Assembly: GCF_038396675.1 (NCBI RefSeq)
Contig: NC_088931.1
Span: forward strand, 77,122,501 to 77,186,500
Origin: Hydra vulgaris
Taxonomy: Eukaryota; Cnidaria; Hydrozoa; Anthoathecata; Hydridae
DNA length: 64,000 nucleotides
Direction: 5' to 3'
Made by a program: the position numbers and the translations under genes
Part shown: in pieces, positions 30,050-41,283 of the stretch
Layout: each line of letters opens with the position of its first letter
Numbering within the stretch: position 1 is the first letter of the stretch
The notes under the pieces: generated by a model
Told to the model about the DNA's origin: nothing
Databases searched by the model: none
What the model saw: only the letters and a program-made list of their open reading frames with translations

Positions 30050-31680
30050 GTTATCCGCACATCTTGCACAAGAACCCAATTGTTTTGTGATAATTGGTAA
30101 TACAAGGAATACACGACCAGTTAGAACACTTTTCACATGCAGCCCATTTGCTGCTGGTTGCTTCGTCTCAAAGGCTACTGCAGGCTGCAGGAAATGCAAA
30201 GACAGTTAATATGGTAGGGATTACAGCTGGCGGCAGGAGGACACTCAATATTTTGATTAGTAGACATCTTTATTGTTTTGTTATATTTCTGTGACCATTT
30301 TCGGGGTTTTTTAAATTTTAAAAGTTTTCTCTTCTTTTTTTTTAAACTTTTGTTCTTTGAGAATTGCTTAGTGCAATTTTTTTTCTCGAATAACTTTTCT
30401 GGCTTCTTTATCATCTAGTTTTTTTTTTAGGAGCTTGTGTTGCTTTGTCCTGCAGATAGTTCATTCATGTTATAAATTGTTGTTCTTTTCATTATTGTTC
30501 CCGTTTTTTTTTACTAGTGGAAAGAGGCTTTAATCTATCTCTTAGCACACCGAGCACTGATTTATTTATATCAAAAGATGCTTGTTTAACGGCATTATTG
30601 ATGCTATCTAATTCTTTGAGCAATACTTTTTTTGTTGAAAATCTATCCATAGAGTTTTTTGAATTTATTTTTATTAGTTTTATCGAGTGAAACTTGTGAA
30701 TCGGTAGACTTTCCAGAAAAACAATTCTCAATTTTGTAATTTGTTACATTTTGAAAAATAGCGCCGATGGCACTTTTATTTGGAGTCATTTTTGAACGAT
30801 TAAGTGGAAATAAGCTTGTATTTTCAAAACTACTACGTGCATTTCCTGCTTTAAAGCCTTTTTTTGCAATAAAGTCTTTTAGCAATGGCTGAAATGCCGG
30901 TTACTTAAACTTGAATAAGAATTTCTAACTAAGTAAATTTCTACGATTTGCTTTCATTCCGCTATTACTGTTTTAAAAACCCCAACATCTAGTGGTTGCA
31001 AAAAATGACTTGTGTGAGCTGGCAATCGGAATAAAATTATGTTGTAGAATATTAAACATCAGAAGCACCAACTTGAACCCAAGCTTTTATCAAATTTTGA
31101 CCTTTATAAACAACTTGATGAGTTAGGAAATTTCCAAAAGCATCGCAACAGGTTAAAATTGTAATCACATGTTTTTCATTTGTAAGTTGTTTTGGAATTT
31201 TTATTCCTTTTTGACAAACAATGTTGACTTTACCATGATCAAATTTTAATCCACTTTCATCACAGTTGAACACATGAAACGGCTTTTCATTTAAATTATG
31301 CTCTCGATAAACAGAGTCTACTTAGCTGAGCCATTCATTAATAATTGCTGGTTGTGGAGACACCGCTCTTACAGCTTGCATGCTAGTAGCCTTTCTTTCA
31401 CAGATATTTTTTGCATATTTTTTCATGAAGCTATTGTACCACTTTCAAGTAGATTTACCGGTCTTGAACAAATGAGTTTGTTTAGATTCCTTCAAATAGC
31501 TTTCGACCACAGTTAAAATATTATTTCTTTTTAAGCTGAATCCAACGTCACTTATAAACATAACAAATTCAACGATAAGCCTCTCTGTTACTTGGCTTAT
31601 TGCTCTGGGTTTACCAACACCAGCAGCTCCATTTAGTGCCGCCAAATTTTTGTACTTGACCTACTGCCCCCGCCCTTGCC
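30050..31680 (-). pseudogene. Pogo/Tigger-like DDE transposase remnant
   Basis: Minus-strand order: 31445-31660 gives LAALNGAAGVGKPRAISQVT and LKRNNILTVVESYLKESKQT, resembling the linker after the helix-turn-helix of Tigger/jerky proteins. 31052-31273 gives FNCDESGLKFDHGKVN (first catalytic Asp), then EKHVITILTCCDAFGNFLTH and VVYKG. About 30960-31020 gives SHFLQPLDVGVFKT, the block after the third catalytic acidic residue. 30643-30885 gives FIAKKGFKAGNARSSFENTS and FPLNRSKM, the usual C-terminal motif; 30175-30414 is Lys-rich with a Cys-containing tail. The segment with the second Asp is missing between about 31052 and 31020 (an internal deletion), and frames are broken. I found no clear terminal repeats. 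Confidence 0.8.
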
Positions 31681-31974
31681 TCATATACTCTATTTGCAAA
31701 CCCGTCTTTCTCTCCAAGCGTACCTACTTTATGGACAATCCCTTATTAGTTTCTAAATTTATGTTGTTAAAATACTTTTGTTAAATTTTGTTGTTAATTA
31801 CTCGCACTTAAAAACGTCAACTTTTGCAAAAAAAAAGAAAAAGAAAGTGCAGTCTAAAATCAGTTCGGAATTTGGGAAAAGTTTAAATTATGAAGAAAAG
31901 TACTGTTTTTAAAATATCTTTTAAAATTTTGACTTTTTTTTTCAGATAAATAATCACCATTAAATTCTACATCG

Positions 31975-32004
31975 AACAGTACGCAATTAAAGTTGCGTAC
32001 TGTT
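31975..32004. repeat. Short perfect inverted repeat
   Basis: AACAGTACGCAA and its complement (12-bp arms) around a 6-nt loop. Confidence 0.8.
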
Positions 32005-32039
32005 TAATGTAATTTTGTGGTTGTGGTTAACGTTATTGA

Positions 32040-32480
32040 AGGCTTTGGAGGATCAATAAAGACTCCCAGTACGAACTTTCCTTTATCAAAAGATAAGCTG
32101 ATATTGTTCATGAGGTCTATGATTGCAAGTTCTGTTGAATCAATCGTTAGAAAACCGTACTGATATTCAGTTAGTTTCACAAAGTTTGATTTCTGTTAAA
32201 TGTTTATAAAGTCTATTGCAGATTATTTGTTCCAGAAGCTTGGAAAACACTGGAAGAAATGAGGTTTATAATTGGCGAGTGATGCCGTGTCTCCCGTTTT
32301 AAATATTGGTAAAATTTTTGCTATTTTTAATTTTTCTGGTACAATTCCTTTTTGATTTGATGAGTTAAAAATATTAAAAATAGAAACTTTTATAAAGGGT
32401 AAGATATCTATTTCTATATTGCTGTAAAATATCATCGATGCATGAGGAAATAGTAATGGGTTTCAAAGCCAATTATGTCA
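32040..32480 (-). pseudogene. LINE reverse transcriptase N-terminal scrap
   Basis: The minus-strand reading of 32223-32435 includes SNQKGIVPEKLKIAKILPIF, then KTGDTASLANYKP, i.e. RT motif 1 (G.FP..LK.AKVIPIFKKGD...NYRPIS). Continuing to about 32060 there are frame-shifted remnants of LYKHL..., QYGF and FDKGKFVLGVFID-like sequence. Frameshifts and stops make it inactive. Confidence 0.75.
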
Positions 32481-32645
32481 CTTTGATAACTTTTTAATTA
32501 CAAAGATTGCGGCTTTACAGCTCACCGATTTCTTTTATTTACGAAATTCTTTGACATATTTTATTAACTTTATATCATTTTTTTTATTAATGTTTATTTA
32601 CTTCTACTTGCCCCAGTCTGGTTGTAAATATATAGAGGAAAGGCG

Positions 32646-33343
32646 CCTATGATGGCATAGCGCCCATGATGGCATACCGGTCATATTTCCATAAAAATTG
32701 GTTTTGGTAAAAAAGTGATTAGACCTACATGACTATACTGATTTTACATTAGCTTAGTTTTACATTTAGTAAAAATACGTCCCATGTGCACAAATATTGT
32801 TTTCATAATCAACAAAAATCGATTTTTGGGTGTGCTGTTGCAGTATTTCCTTCATATATTTAAGATTGTGATTTTGTTATTAACTGTGCAGATAAAATAA
32901 TTTTCATGCATTTTTTATCCAAGTTTTGTGTATTTATTAAAATAATTACTTTAATTTTATCTTTTAAACAAGGCAGAAACAGCTTGTTTTAATAACAAGC
33001 TGTTTCTGATAACTTTTTGCCATAATGATATTTTGACGAGTTGAAGTGTTGCAATAGTAATGAGTTGGGAAAACCTTTTTTTTCTTATAAGAAAAACTTA
33101 TCTTTAAGTAAAGTAAAAAAAAAGCGATGCTCTAAAAGTATTTTTTTGGTCCAACAAATACATAAATCGCAATATATCCTACGCGCACGCGCGAAACTTT
33201 ACAATGTTGATGTGTATCATAAAATGGTAAACTAGGATGGTTACGAGTAATTTCTGGCTTTGCTGAGGGAAAACTCTCTTGATCCAATTCAGCCCCATCC
33301 TCCCCTATGCCATCATAGGACAGTGGTTGCCTATGATGGCATA
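32646..33343. mobile_element. Candidate foldback-ended repeat element
   Basis: CCTATGATGGCATA occurs at 32646-32659, a variant copy (CCATGATGGCATA) directly follows at about 32663-32675, and at the other end its complement (33306-33319) and a forward copy (33330-33343) form a perfect 14-bp hairpin with a 10-nt loop. A further 15-bp perfect inverted repeat with a 5-nt loop lies inside at 32974-33008 (CAGAAACAGCTTGTT). An open frame at 33041-33235 (+) is not recognised. Interpretation as one element is inference from the shared terminal motif. Confidence 0.5.
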
Positions 33344-33717
33344 CTTGTGCTTTTTTTTTAAATAGGAATAACTTGAATCAATGTATACAAAACGTTTTAA
33401 TTCATTTTTTTTTAATATTTGACTTTTTGGTGAAAATTTGTTCTTTGAAGACAGTTCCACCATTGTATAGTAAAACATTCTGAGTCAGACTTCTCCATAC
33501 ACGTTGAATAGAGAGCTGAAATATTGTCTATAAACTAAAAGGTTCTAAGTCAGTGACTTTGAAGGTTTTTGTTGGCAGCACTGAGAAAACCAGCTGTGTT
33601 TTGCTGGTAGCTGTCAAATGTTTTTAATCCAATTCTTATTTTGTTTTAGTTATGAGTTTGAGGCTATTTGGGCTTATTTTATTATTCATCTCGTTGTTTT
33701 AATAAAAAAGACTTATA

Positions 33718-33872
33718 ATGGATGAAGAACCTAATACTAGCAGTGGAAGAAGAGTTAAAAATGAGGCTATTTGGAAAAGGAATGTTATTAAAGAAACTAG
33801 AGTGAAAGGTAAAGAGTAAATTGACTGCAAAGGCTGAACTGTACCTGCTACTACTGTTGGAAGTGATTGCAG
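33718..33872 (+). pseudogene. First-exon-like fragment of an unnamed repeat gene
   Basis: Begins MDEEPNTSSGRR, continues NEAIWKRNVIKETRVKGKE, then a stop, and further in-frame ...TVPATTVGSDC, ending at a good donor (AG|GTGAGA at 33873). The W-K-N..K..R..G..Y and C-containing layout recalls the N-terminus of a repetitive uncharacterised protein family of cnidarians and arthropods (memory only). Two in-frame stops indicate decay. No downstream exon was identified. Confidence 0.35.
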
Positions 33873-34130
33873 GTGAGATTTGTATTGCAATTTCGATACC
33901 CAATAAGCCTTTTAACAATTTGTTTATACTTATCGTAGTATATCATGCAACATGCTGTGAATCATACTAAAATGCTACAACTATTATTTTATTGCCAAAT
34001 TGTGACACATTTTAAAATTTATTTTTAAAGCTTTTGATTTAACCATTTTTCATCAGCAGTTATAGAAAATGACTTCACATTAAATTGGTGATTAACCCTA
34101 TTAACTATGGGTTAGCACTGTACAAAAAGA

Positions 34131-34210
34131 CAATTCAGCATTGAGGTGTACAATTCAGCATTGAGGTGAATTCACCTCAATGCTGAATTGTACAATTTAG
34201 CATTGAGGTG
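34131..34210. repeat. Four-unit direct/inverted 18-bp repeat array with palindrome
   Basis: The unit CAATTCAGCATTGAGGTG occurs at 34131-34148 (+), 34151-34168 (+), 34173-34190 (-) and, with one change, 34193-34210 (+). Units 2 and 3 form a perfect 48-bp palindrome with no spacer (34147-34194, centre GAATTC). Confidence 0.95.
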
Positions 34211-34558
34211 ACTGATAAGATTTATTTTTATTGGAAAGGTGGGTGTACAATGACCTAGATACATTAGGATTTTCAAATGCTCAAGAACTTACATCAGCAG
34301 TGTAAGTAAATTTTCCAATATTATTTTGAGTTTATACTGCTAAAGCTTTCATTGAACTTTGGCAGAGTACGCTCAGGCACATTACTGTTCAGTCAGTCAT
34401 AGAAAAAACTTATATTAAAAAAAAATATTCATTAAAACAGATGTTTGTTTTATGATTATTCTAGAATGCTATGATACATTAAAAATTAGAAAAAGATCTA
34501 TCATCTTATACACAGTTCTACAGATCAACTGAGGGACAAAGTTTAGATATTTTCTTAC

Positions 34559-34683
34559 ACAGTCTAGATAGTTCATACAAGTGACACAACAAACCAGGTT
34601 AGTAGTATAATTGTAGAAATCATTTTCCACCCAGATAAATACAGAATGTGGATCCATCACACTCACCATAGGATACAAAAGGT
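34559..34683 (-). CDS. Possible isolated exon, Tudor-like
   Basis: On the minus strand a TTTGCAG acceptor precedes 34683 and a strong GT|GTAAGA donor follows 34559, bounding a clean 125-nt exon (phase 1 in, 0 out). It encodes DLLYPMVSVMDPHSVFIWVE, then a Tyr/Cys-rich segment to NYLDC. The V-x-V-x-x-P-x-x-(F)-F-I-W pattern resembles the first strands of extended Tudor domains, but one exon is too little to be sure. No partner exons were recognised nearby, so it may be a chance frame, an exon of a gene with long introns, or a pseudogene piece. Confidence 0.3.
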
Positions 34684-34739
34684 CTGCAAATCCAGTGCTT
34701 TTTTGCTTATTTAAAATGCAGAAAATTGTGACCAAACCA

Positions 34740-36067
34740 GGCTAGCACCCAAAAACCCAAACTCAAAACAAAACTTTTTGAATTTTTTCTCCGGTTCATT
34801 TTTTCATTAACTTTAAAATTAACTAAACTAATTTAAGAAGATGATTAACCTTGTTAAATATGATTAGAGTATTAAATAATTAATAAGATGCATTCAAATG
34901 TATATTAAGATTCGATTTTTTTTTTGTCTATCAAGTTGACTAATGTTGCAGTTACTATACCTCAGGCATAACTATAGCTCCACCAAACTTTAGGTATGCT
35001 GCATTAAAAATGGCTTAAAAACTTAGATTTATAGTCCTAAATTAAAAAATAAACTTGTTAGCTTGCTGAGTTATTTTGAATTTCAATATTTGAAATTTGA
35101 AATTCTAAACTAGTTATCTTGTTTAAAAGTTTGAATATAGAATGTAACCATCACTACATTTTGAATATAGAATTTAACCATCACTACATTTTGAATATAG
35201 AATGTAACCATTACTACATTTCTTTATTTAAATTTGATTTAACAAAGGCAAATTTATTGTAATTTTATGAAAATATTTTAAGTACACATATATTGAAAAC
35301 CCATTTTATGTGCTACATTTGCTTTTAGGAAGAAGTAAAATGGCAACCAATAAGGAACCTTCCTGGAGACTGCAAACTTAGTAAATAGTCAGAAGTGAAT
35401 ATTCATTAGGCTTTGGTACAGTTCTTGCAAATGCTTTACTACATGACAATAATCTTGAGAAATGATGTTGATATCATTCACATCTTGATTGACAAGTGTA
35501 AATCAGATAGGGCCAAACATAAGTAAAGATAGTAAAAGTTTAGATTTAGAAAGAAAAGTTTGAGTGATTTGATCACATTTGACTTGGATGGCAAACATGA
35601 TCAGATTACTCAAACTTCTAAAAAAATATTCTCACCTATAAGAAAAAGGCTTAAAAAAATCTATTTAACCTAATTTATTTACTTATCAAAATGGTAAATC
35701 AACTTGCACCTATTTGACTTATAAAACAATTCCTATTTTTGGCATAACTGGTTTAATAATTGCAAAAGAAATATTCAGTATTTTACAAGAATTTAAGAAT
35801 TCCAAGATTTTAGACAGTTCATCTTTATAATACTGCTAACAATACTGGCTCAAAAAGTGGTGAGTGGTAAAAATTGACGTGATAAAATAAAAACTTCACT
35901 TTGTAGGTTACAACAAAACAACTTCAAGAGCTCATTTACAAAAACTAGACAATTTGACAACTGCACCAGGAAGTTTCAATAGACTTCTTAGCAAAAGATA
36001 TGCTGGAAATATTTAGGACACAAATCATTTGAACCTGTCATAAATCTAACAGCTGATAGGTATATCC
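34740..36067. other. No gene; minisatellite and foldback
   Basis: AT-rich. Contains the 3 x 30 bp repeat at 35131-35220 and an imperfect foldback at 35556-35617 (25-nt arms with 4 mismatches and a 12-nt loop; core AAGTTTGAGT). Short plus-strand readings (e.g. LSDLITFDLDGKHDQ near 35560) are stop-ridden and not assigned. Confidence 0.5.
35131..35220. repeat. Minisatellite, 3 x 30 bp
   Basis: Three 30-bp units starting TTGAATATAGAATGTAACCA at 35131, 35161 and 35191, with one or two substitutions. Confidence 0.95.
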
Positions 36068-36289
36068 TGTAATATTCTAAGGATGATATTAGATTAAGAA
36101 CTAAATACAACATAAAGTTTAAGGCGTGCAGGCCGCAATGTTTATTTCAAGTAATAATCATAACACAAGGCACGCGTGTAAAATGCCGAACACAAATATT
36201 ACATCTTCCTTCTATAAATTTTTTTTTTCAACTTTTTTTTTTTAAAGATGTGTGTATATATCATATACGTTCTTTATAATGTACACAGG

Positions 36290-37390
36290 TTAAATGAAGT
36301 CCCTCAAGTAGGCAGGTCTGTTTTTAGTCCTTGACGATCTTCGCACGTCAGGCTGCGGTTTAGTCGATAGAGTTTCAGGAATACTTATAGCTTCTTCTAT
36401 TTCATTGTTTGCTGTTTCCTCATTTGATGTAGGAGGTGTGATAACTGCTGGTAAATCGTATGGTAAATTAAGTTGCTCGTGCTGATATGCTTGTGGTTGC
36501 TCATTGGTTTTAATCAGATGTTTACGATTGCGTCGATATACTCTTCCGTACTTATCTACCACGTTGTATGATCTGGGTAGAGTTAGTTTTTCTTTAACTG
36601 TCACTTTCTTCCATGTTTGATCTTTTCTCATCCAGGCGGTGTCGTTTGCAACGAGATTTGGGAGTTCAGATGCGTTCCGATAATAGTATTGTTTTTGACG
36701 ATTTCTGGACTTGGTGATCTGACTATAAGCATTTAATGGAACTGTTGGTATAAGTAAGTCATGATGGACAGGTAGGGTTGTTCGCATTCTTCTGTTCATG
36801 AGAAGTTGAGATGGAGAGTAGTCCATACCTGTGAGAGGCGTGTTGAGGTATTCTAAAAGATCAAATCCAAGGTTTTTAGTATTTTCTTCATAATTTTCAC
36901 GCCTATTTCACTCAGACCATTCGATTGGGGGTAGTTAGGACTTGATGGAGTGAAGTTGAACCCATATTATTTTGAGAAGTTAAGGAACTCTATACTGTTG
37001 TAGGGGTTGTTATCGGCAATGAAATTTGAAGGTATTCCATGACGAGTAAAAATGGTTTTCATGAACTTAATAACAGAGAATGCCGTATTGTCAGGAATGA
37101 TACTGTTCTCTATAAATTTAGAAAAGTAGTCTATAACAATTACATAGATTTTTCCATTCAACTCATATATGTCTGAACCTGTTTTACTTCACGGTAAGTC
37201 AGGAATGTCGTGTTGAATGATTTTTACCTTTTTGTTGTTATTACGTTATTTATGGCATTTTTGGCAATTGAGTATTATATTATTAATATCGTTTGTAAGT
37301 TCTGGCCAATAAACAGCGTTTCAAGCTCTAGCTTTCGTCTACTCGGTGCCAAGGTGTGATAAGTGAAGCTGTCTTAATATGAAGGGTCTC
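36290..37390 (-). pseudogene. Gypsy integrase remnant
   Basis: About 37370-37230 carries an HHCC-like zinc region (LHLSHLGTE, NCQKCHK). 36967-37161 is open with KIYVIVIDYFSKFIE (first catalytic Asp) and IPSNFIADNNPYNS, where the family's SDNGPQ box is altered. 36290-36826 is open (178 codons) with SPSQLLMNRRMRTTLP, a late-integrase motif, and a basic, Pro-rich tail (VRRSSRTKNRPAYLRDFI) as in gypsy elements. Stops separate these pieces. Confidence 0.85.
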
Positions 37391-37495
37391 AAAGCAGTTG
37401 GTATAACTACTTTATTTTCTTTTAAAACTATTCCTGCTGCTAGGCGTAAGCTGTTTCTGATGGTCCAGTATTTCTTTTCTTCACCGCAAAGCATT

Positions 37496-37572
37496 CAAAT
37501 AACAAAATATATAACTTATGGCTGGCCCCGTCGGTGTTGGGGCCAACCATAAATTATATATTTTGCTATTTG
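37496..37572. repeat. 34-bp inverted repeat inside the gypsy element
   Basis: Arms 37496-37529 and 37539-37572 match at 31 of 34 positions around a 9-nt loop. The innermost pairs are TGGCCCC/GGGGCCA and the outer part is AT-rich. It sits between the RNase H and integrase zinc regions, where a functional element should be coding. Confidence 0.9.
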
Positions 37573-37692
37573 AGAGAGCGCAGGGTCAAGTTTAGTGTCG
37601 TGCTGCAATTGCTTTAGTCTATCTGTTGATATTGGCAAATTTTAAACTAAAGTGTGGACCATAACGTTGCAGTCCTCATTTAGGCTATCATC

Positions 37693-38415
37693 CTACTCAA
37701 AAATGTTGAGGTGGGCACGTAGATCTTTTCCTGAAATATATTTTACTACAACTTGATATTTTTGCAGTCTTATCAGAAGTCTTTGTATGCGAGGTGGTGC
37801 TTCTGACAGCGGCTTGTGCAAGATATATTCAAGAGGTTTGTGGAAACTATTGCTGAAAGTTCTTTTTCTATCTGAGCACACCTTTGTTCTGCTATGGTTA
37901 AAAAACGAGAGTTATTGCTGATTGGGTGACCTTCTTGCATAATACAGGCTCCTAATCCATGTGAAGATGCGTCTACCTGAATCTGGACATCTTTTAAAGT
38001 GTCAAAAAATGAGAGTACAGGAGAAGATGAAAGAACCTGTTTAATTTTTTCTATTGCACTGGTATGTTCATGGTTCCATGACCAGAGTATGTCTTTTTTA
38101 AGCAGCTGGCGGAGGGGAGCTGTTATCTTTGACATATTTGGGATAAATTGTCGCAGATAGTTGACCATTCCTAAGAGCCGTTGCAAATCTGCTTGACATG
38201 TAGGTAATGGGTATGCAGATATGGCTTTTGTTTTTTCAGGATCAATTCTTATGCCTTCATGGCTGATTATGTTACCGAGATATTTGACCTCAGATACTCA
38301 AAATTGTATTTTTTTTAGGTTGCACCTGAATTTTATCTCACGAGCTCGTTGAAGAATTTGTTAGAAAATTGTTTTAGCTGCAATAATCAAGTCATCGTGG
38401 ATAGCCAAAACATTG
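37693..38415 (-). pseudogene. Gypsy RT palm remnant and RNase H
   Basis: About 38415-38190 reads LAIHDDLIIAAKT (the YIDD box as IHDD) and VKYLGNIISHEGIRIDPEKT with stops. 37773-38186 is open: QRLLGMVNYLRQFIPNMSKI, then the tether and RNase H start VQIQVDASSHGLGACIMQEG with its first catalytic Asp. A frame change near 37880 leads into SFHKPLEYILHKPLSEAPPR and VVKYISGKDL at 37693-37881, the usual end of RNase H and connection to integrase. Confidence 0.85.
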
Positions 38416-38436
38416 GGGATATCACCAAAGTTATGT

Positions 38437-38922
38437 TCAATCATCTCTAGTTATTGTTTTTTTGAGAGGAGGTCTTCCAGGAATAAACTTGTAAACATCG
38501 TATGGAATGACGTTACATTGGGCTCCAGTATCTAACTTAAATGTTATATTTTTGTTGTTGACTGTAATATTTGATGTTAATTCATCACATTCCATCGATG
38601 CTGCAACATAATGAATATGTAACTCTGCAACGTTGAGGTTGACTTCCTTTTGATCAACACGATTAGTATTAAAGCGATTAATATTGAATCTGCATACTTT
38701 AGCAAAAGGGTTTAGTGTTCCACATGCTGTGCACTTAAGGCCACATGCAGGGAAAAACGAGGTATTATGTTGTGATCCACAGTAATAGCAAGATTTTTGT
38801 AAAGGTCTATTGATCTTTAGGGAGTTAAAATTAGCTCTGTTTCCATGTTTGTTTATAGAATCTGCCTGAATTGTATTTTCGAGGGCTTTTAATGGTATTT
38901 TCGATGTTTCATATGTTCTCAT
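38437..38922 (-). pseudogene. Gypsy gag zinc knuckle and aspartic protease
   Basis: 161 codons open. A Cys-rich motif CYYCGSQHNTSFFPACGLKC (knuckle-like) lies at about residue 45. The retropepsin signature FKLDTGAQCNVIP (LDTGA catalytic Asp) lies at about residue 128. The frame then stops just before sequence that already belongs to the RT active site, showing that the RT fingers/palm are deleted. Gag is incomplete at its N-terminus within this frame. Confidence 0.85.
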
Positions 38923-39583
38923 AAAATTGATTATTTTTTCTAGAGTCAGCTCAGTGTCTCGTAGTAGTCGACTACTCTGTCACGTATAATGCTAATGATA
39001 CCACAGACTACTCTGTCTCGTATAATGCTTTCTTCGAGGGTTCCAAACTTGCAAACTGTTCCAAACTGTTTTAGCTTTGTTTTGTAAATCAACCAAGAAG
39101 CCAGTAAATAGTCTGCTATCTTGCATACATGTATTAAATAATGCTCATAAGTTATAATTTTTTTTGAGTTGAAATAAAGTTCAAACTAAATGTGTTAATT
39201 TATCGCTTTCTTTGATTGTGAAGATGAATGTGTCATATACTCTTAATGCGTCTTTACCAATCATATAAAGGAAAATGGCCCATTGTATATCTTAATTTTT
39301 CTCATTGACTCCTGAAGCTATTTTATAAAGATTCCATCTTTGCTTCCATTTTCGCCAGTTTTCTGAAACATTGCTACTTAAATTCATTGCCTCTAATGGT
39401 CTAAGTTATTCCATTTTATTTTAAACACAGGTTTAATTCTCGTATCATGTAATATTCTAAGGATAATGTTAGATTAAGAACTAAATACAACATAAAGTTT
39501 GCGGCGTACAGGTCGCCATATTTATTTCAAGTAATAATTATAACACAAGGCATGTGTGTAAAATGCCGAACACGAATATTACA

Positions 39584-41074
39584 GATACCACAAGAACTAC
39601 TCAAAGACTTAAACAATTAAAGGCTTTTTTTTAATATTGTCAACTTGTTTTATCAGTCTGATAGCTTAGTTGTAGGCTAGTGCCTGCTGTACTAATAATA
39701 TTATTGTAATATACCAAAATAGTACATTGTGACACAATATTTTAACATTATTAATTTCTTTACTCTTCCATAGTTATTCAAAACTTTTATTTAAAAAAAA
39801 AAGAAAAATAATAACTTTTTGATCTTAAGAATTTAGATAATTAAAAGATTTATGAAGGTACTTTATTGACTTATTTATTATGTGAGTATAATTTATTATT
39901 TATATTATTAAAAGCTATTAATAGCTCCGAACTCACTTAATGCTACAGGTAGCTAAAAGCTACAACCAACAGGTTCTCTGATCACCACAGAAAAAAGATT
40001 TAAATCAATTGATACTCTAACTTGATTATTAACTATGCACCTCCTTCCACAGTCCTCTTTTTGTTTTTTAAATGTTTATTTGTTCATTAAAATAAAAAAA
40101 AATAAAAAATGACAATGGTATGTGGTATTAGCTTAAAATTATGGTGTATTTATTTTATTATGATTTGTATCTACAAATACATGTTTGGTTATTAACTTAC
40201 TATAGGCTAACTAAGGATTCCTAATTTAAAAAAACTAATAGAGCAAACGGTATTTAGCTTTTAATTACAGTGTAAGAAAGTTTAAGAAAGGTCCTTTTAA
40301 TTTGAACATGTGCTGCAAATAGCTATATTTTAGAAATTTATACCATAAGTTCTAATATAGTGTTGGAGCTGGAGCCAGATGTGCAGAAAAAATGTGCAGA
40401 AAAGTGTTGAGTCAAAATAATGTTAGCTTTCTCTACAGCCATATATTTTACTGAGTAACTTTTTCAGCATTAAAGGCTTACTGCTGGAAAAGTTTACTAA
40501 GAAAAATTAATCATCAATGATAAAAAAAGCAATGTGAATATGTAAATAAACCTATAAAATAAGTATTCAATTTCCTTATATAGCATATTTTGTAGCATTT
40601 TTTGTATAACCACAAGTCTTTAAAGTTAAATCTACAGACAATTTCCATTCAATATCTAACTGCAACATTATGCAACAAGTAAGGGAAAAATCAACTAAAC
40701 CCAAATGTATATTTCTGAATGATGTAATTTCAAACCCTACTTAATAAAGAATAACTAACTATCAATAAATTTTAAATCTGATACATATGGAGTTAATGTA
40801 TTTCTAAATCTCAGATGTCTTTAAATCCACTAAAGTATTTTAGCTTTTTAAAAAGGGTTGGCAAACCTTAAAGGTATAATAAGTTTACACACAATGTTAT
40901 CCATTATAACTTACTTATTAACTCACTAGATTTATACAAAAACTACATGCACAAAATACAGTATCATTTAAATTATTGTCTTTTAAACTGTACTAGTGAA
41001 TGCAGGATGATATACAATCACATATTTTTTTCACACTAATATTTTGACAAAGGAGTATATGAAGGAATAGCCTA
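39584..41074. other. No recognisable gene
   Basis: AT-rich; nothing recognised on either strand. Confidence 0.5.

Positions 41075-41283
<209 letters not shown>

Larger units (their letters stand above)
36068..39583 (-). mobile_element. Ty3/gypsy LTR retrotransposon, internally deleted
   Basis: LTRs of 136 bp each lie at 36068-36203 and 39448-39583, both TGTAATATT...AATATTACA. By my reading they differ at about 12 positions. On the minus strand the 5' LTR (39448-39583) is followed by TGATACGAGAATTAAACC, a plausible tRNA primer-binding site (one change from the usual TGG start). The 3' LTR (36068-36203) is preceded by a purine run (AGAAGGAAGA). Coding blocks follow gag-zinc knuckle, protease, RT, RNase H, integrase order. 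At 3.5 kb it is short because sequence between protease and the RT active site is missing. There is no convincing target duplication. Confidence 0.92.

Noticed and set aside
35556..35700. Coding exon reading LSDLITFDLDGKHDQ
   Set aside because: The frame is short, flanked by stops and coincides with an imperfect foldback.
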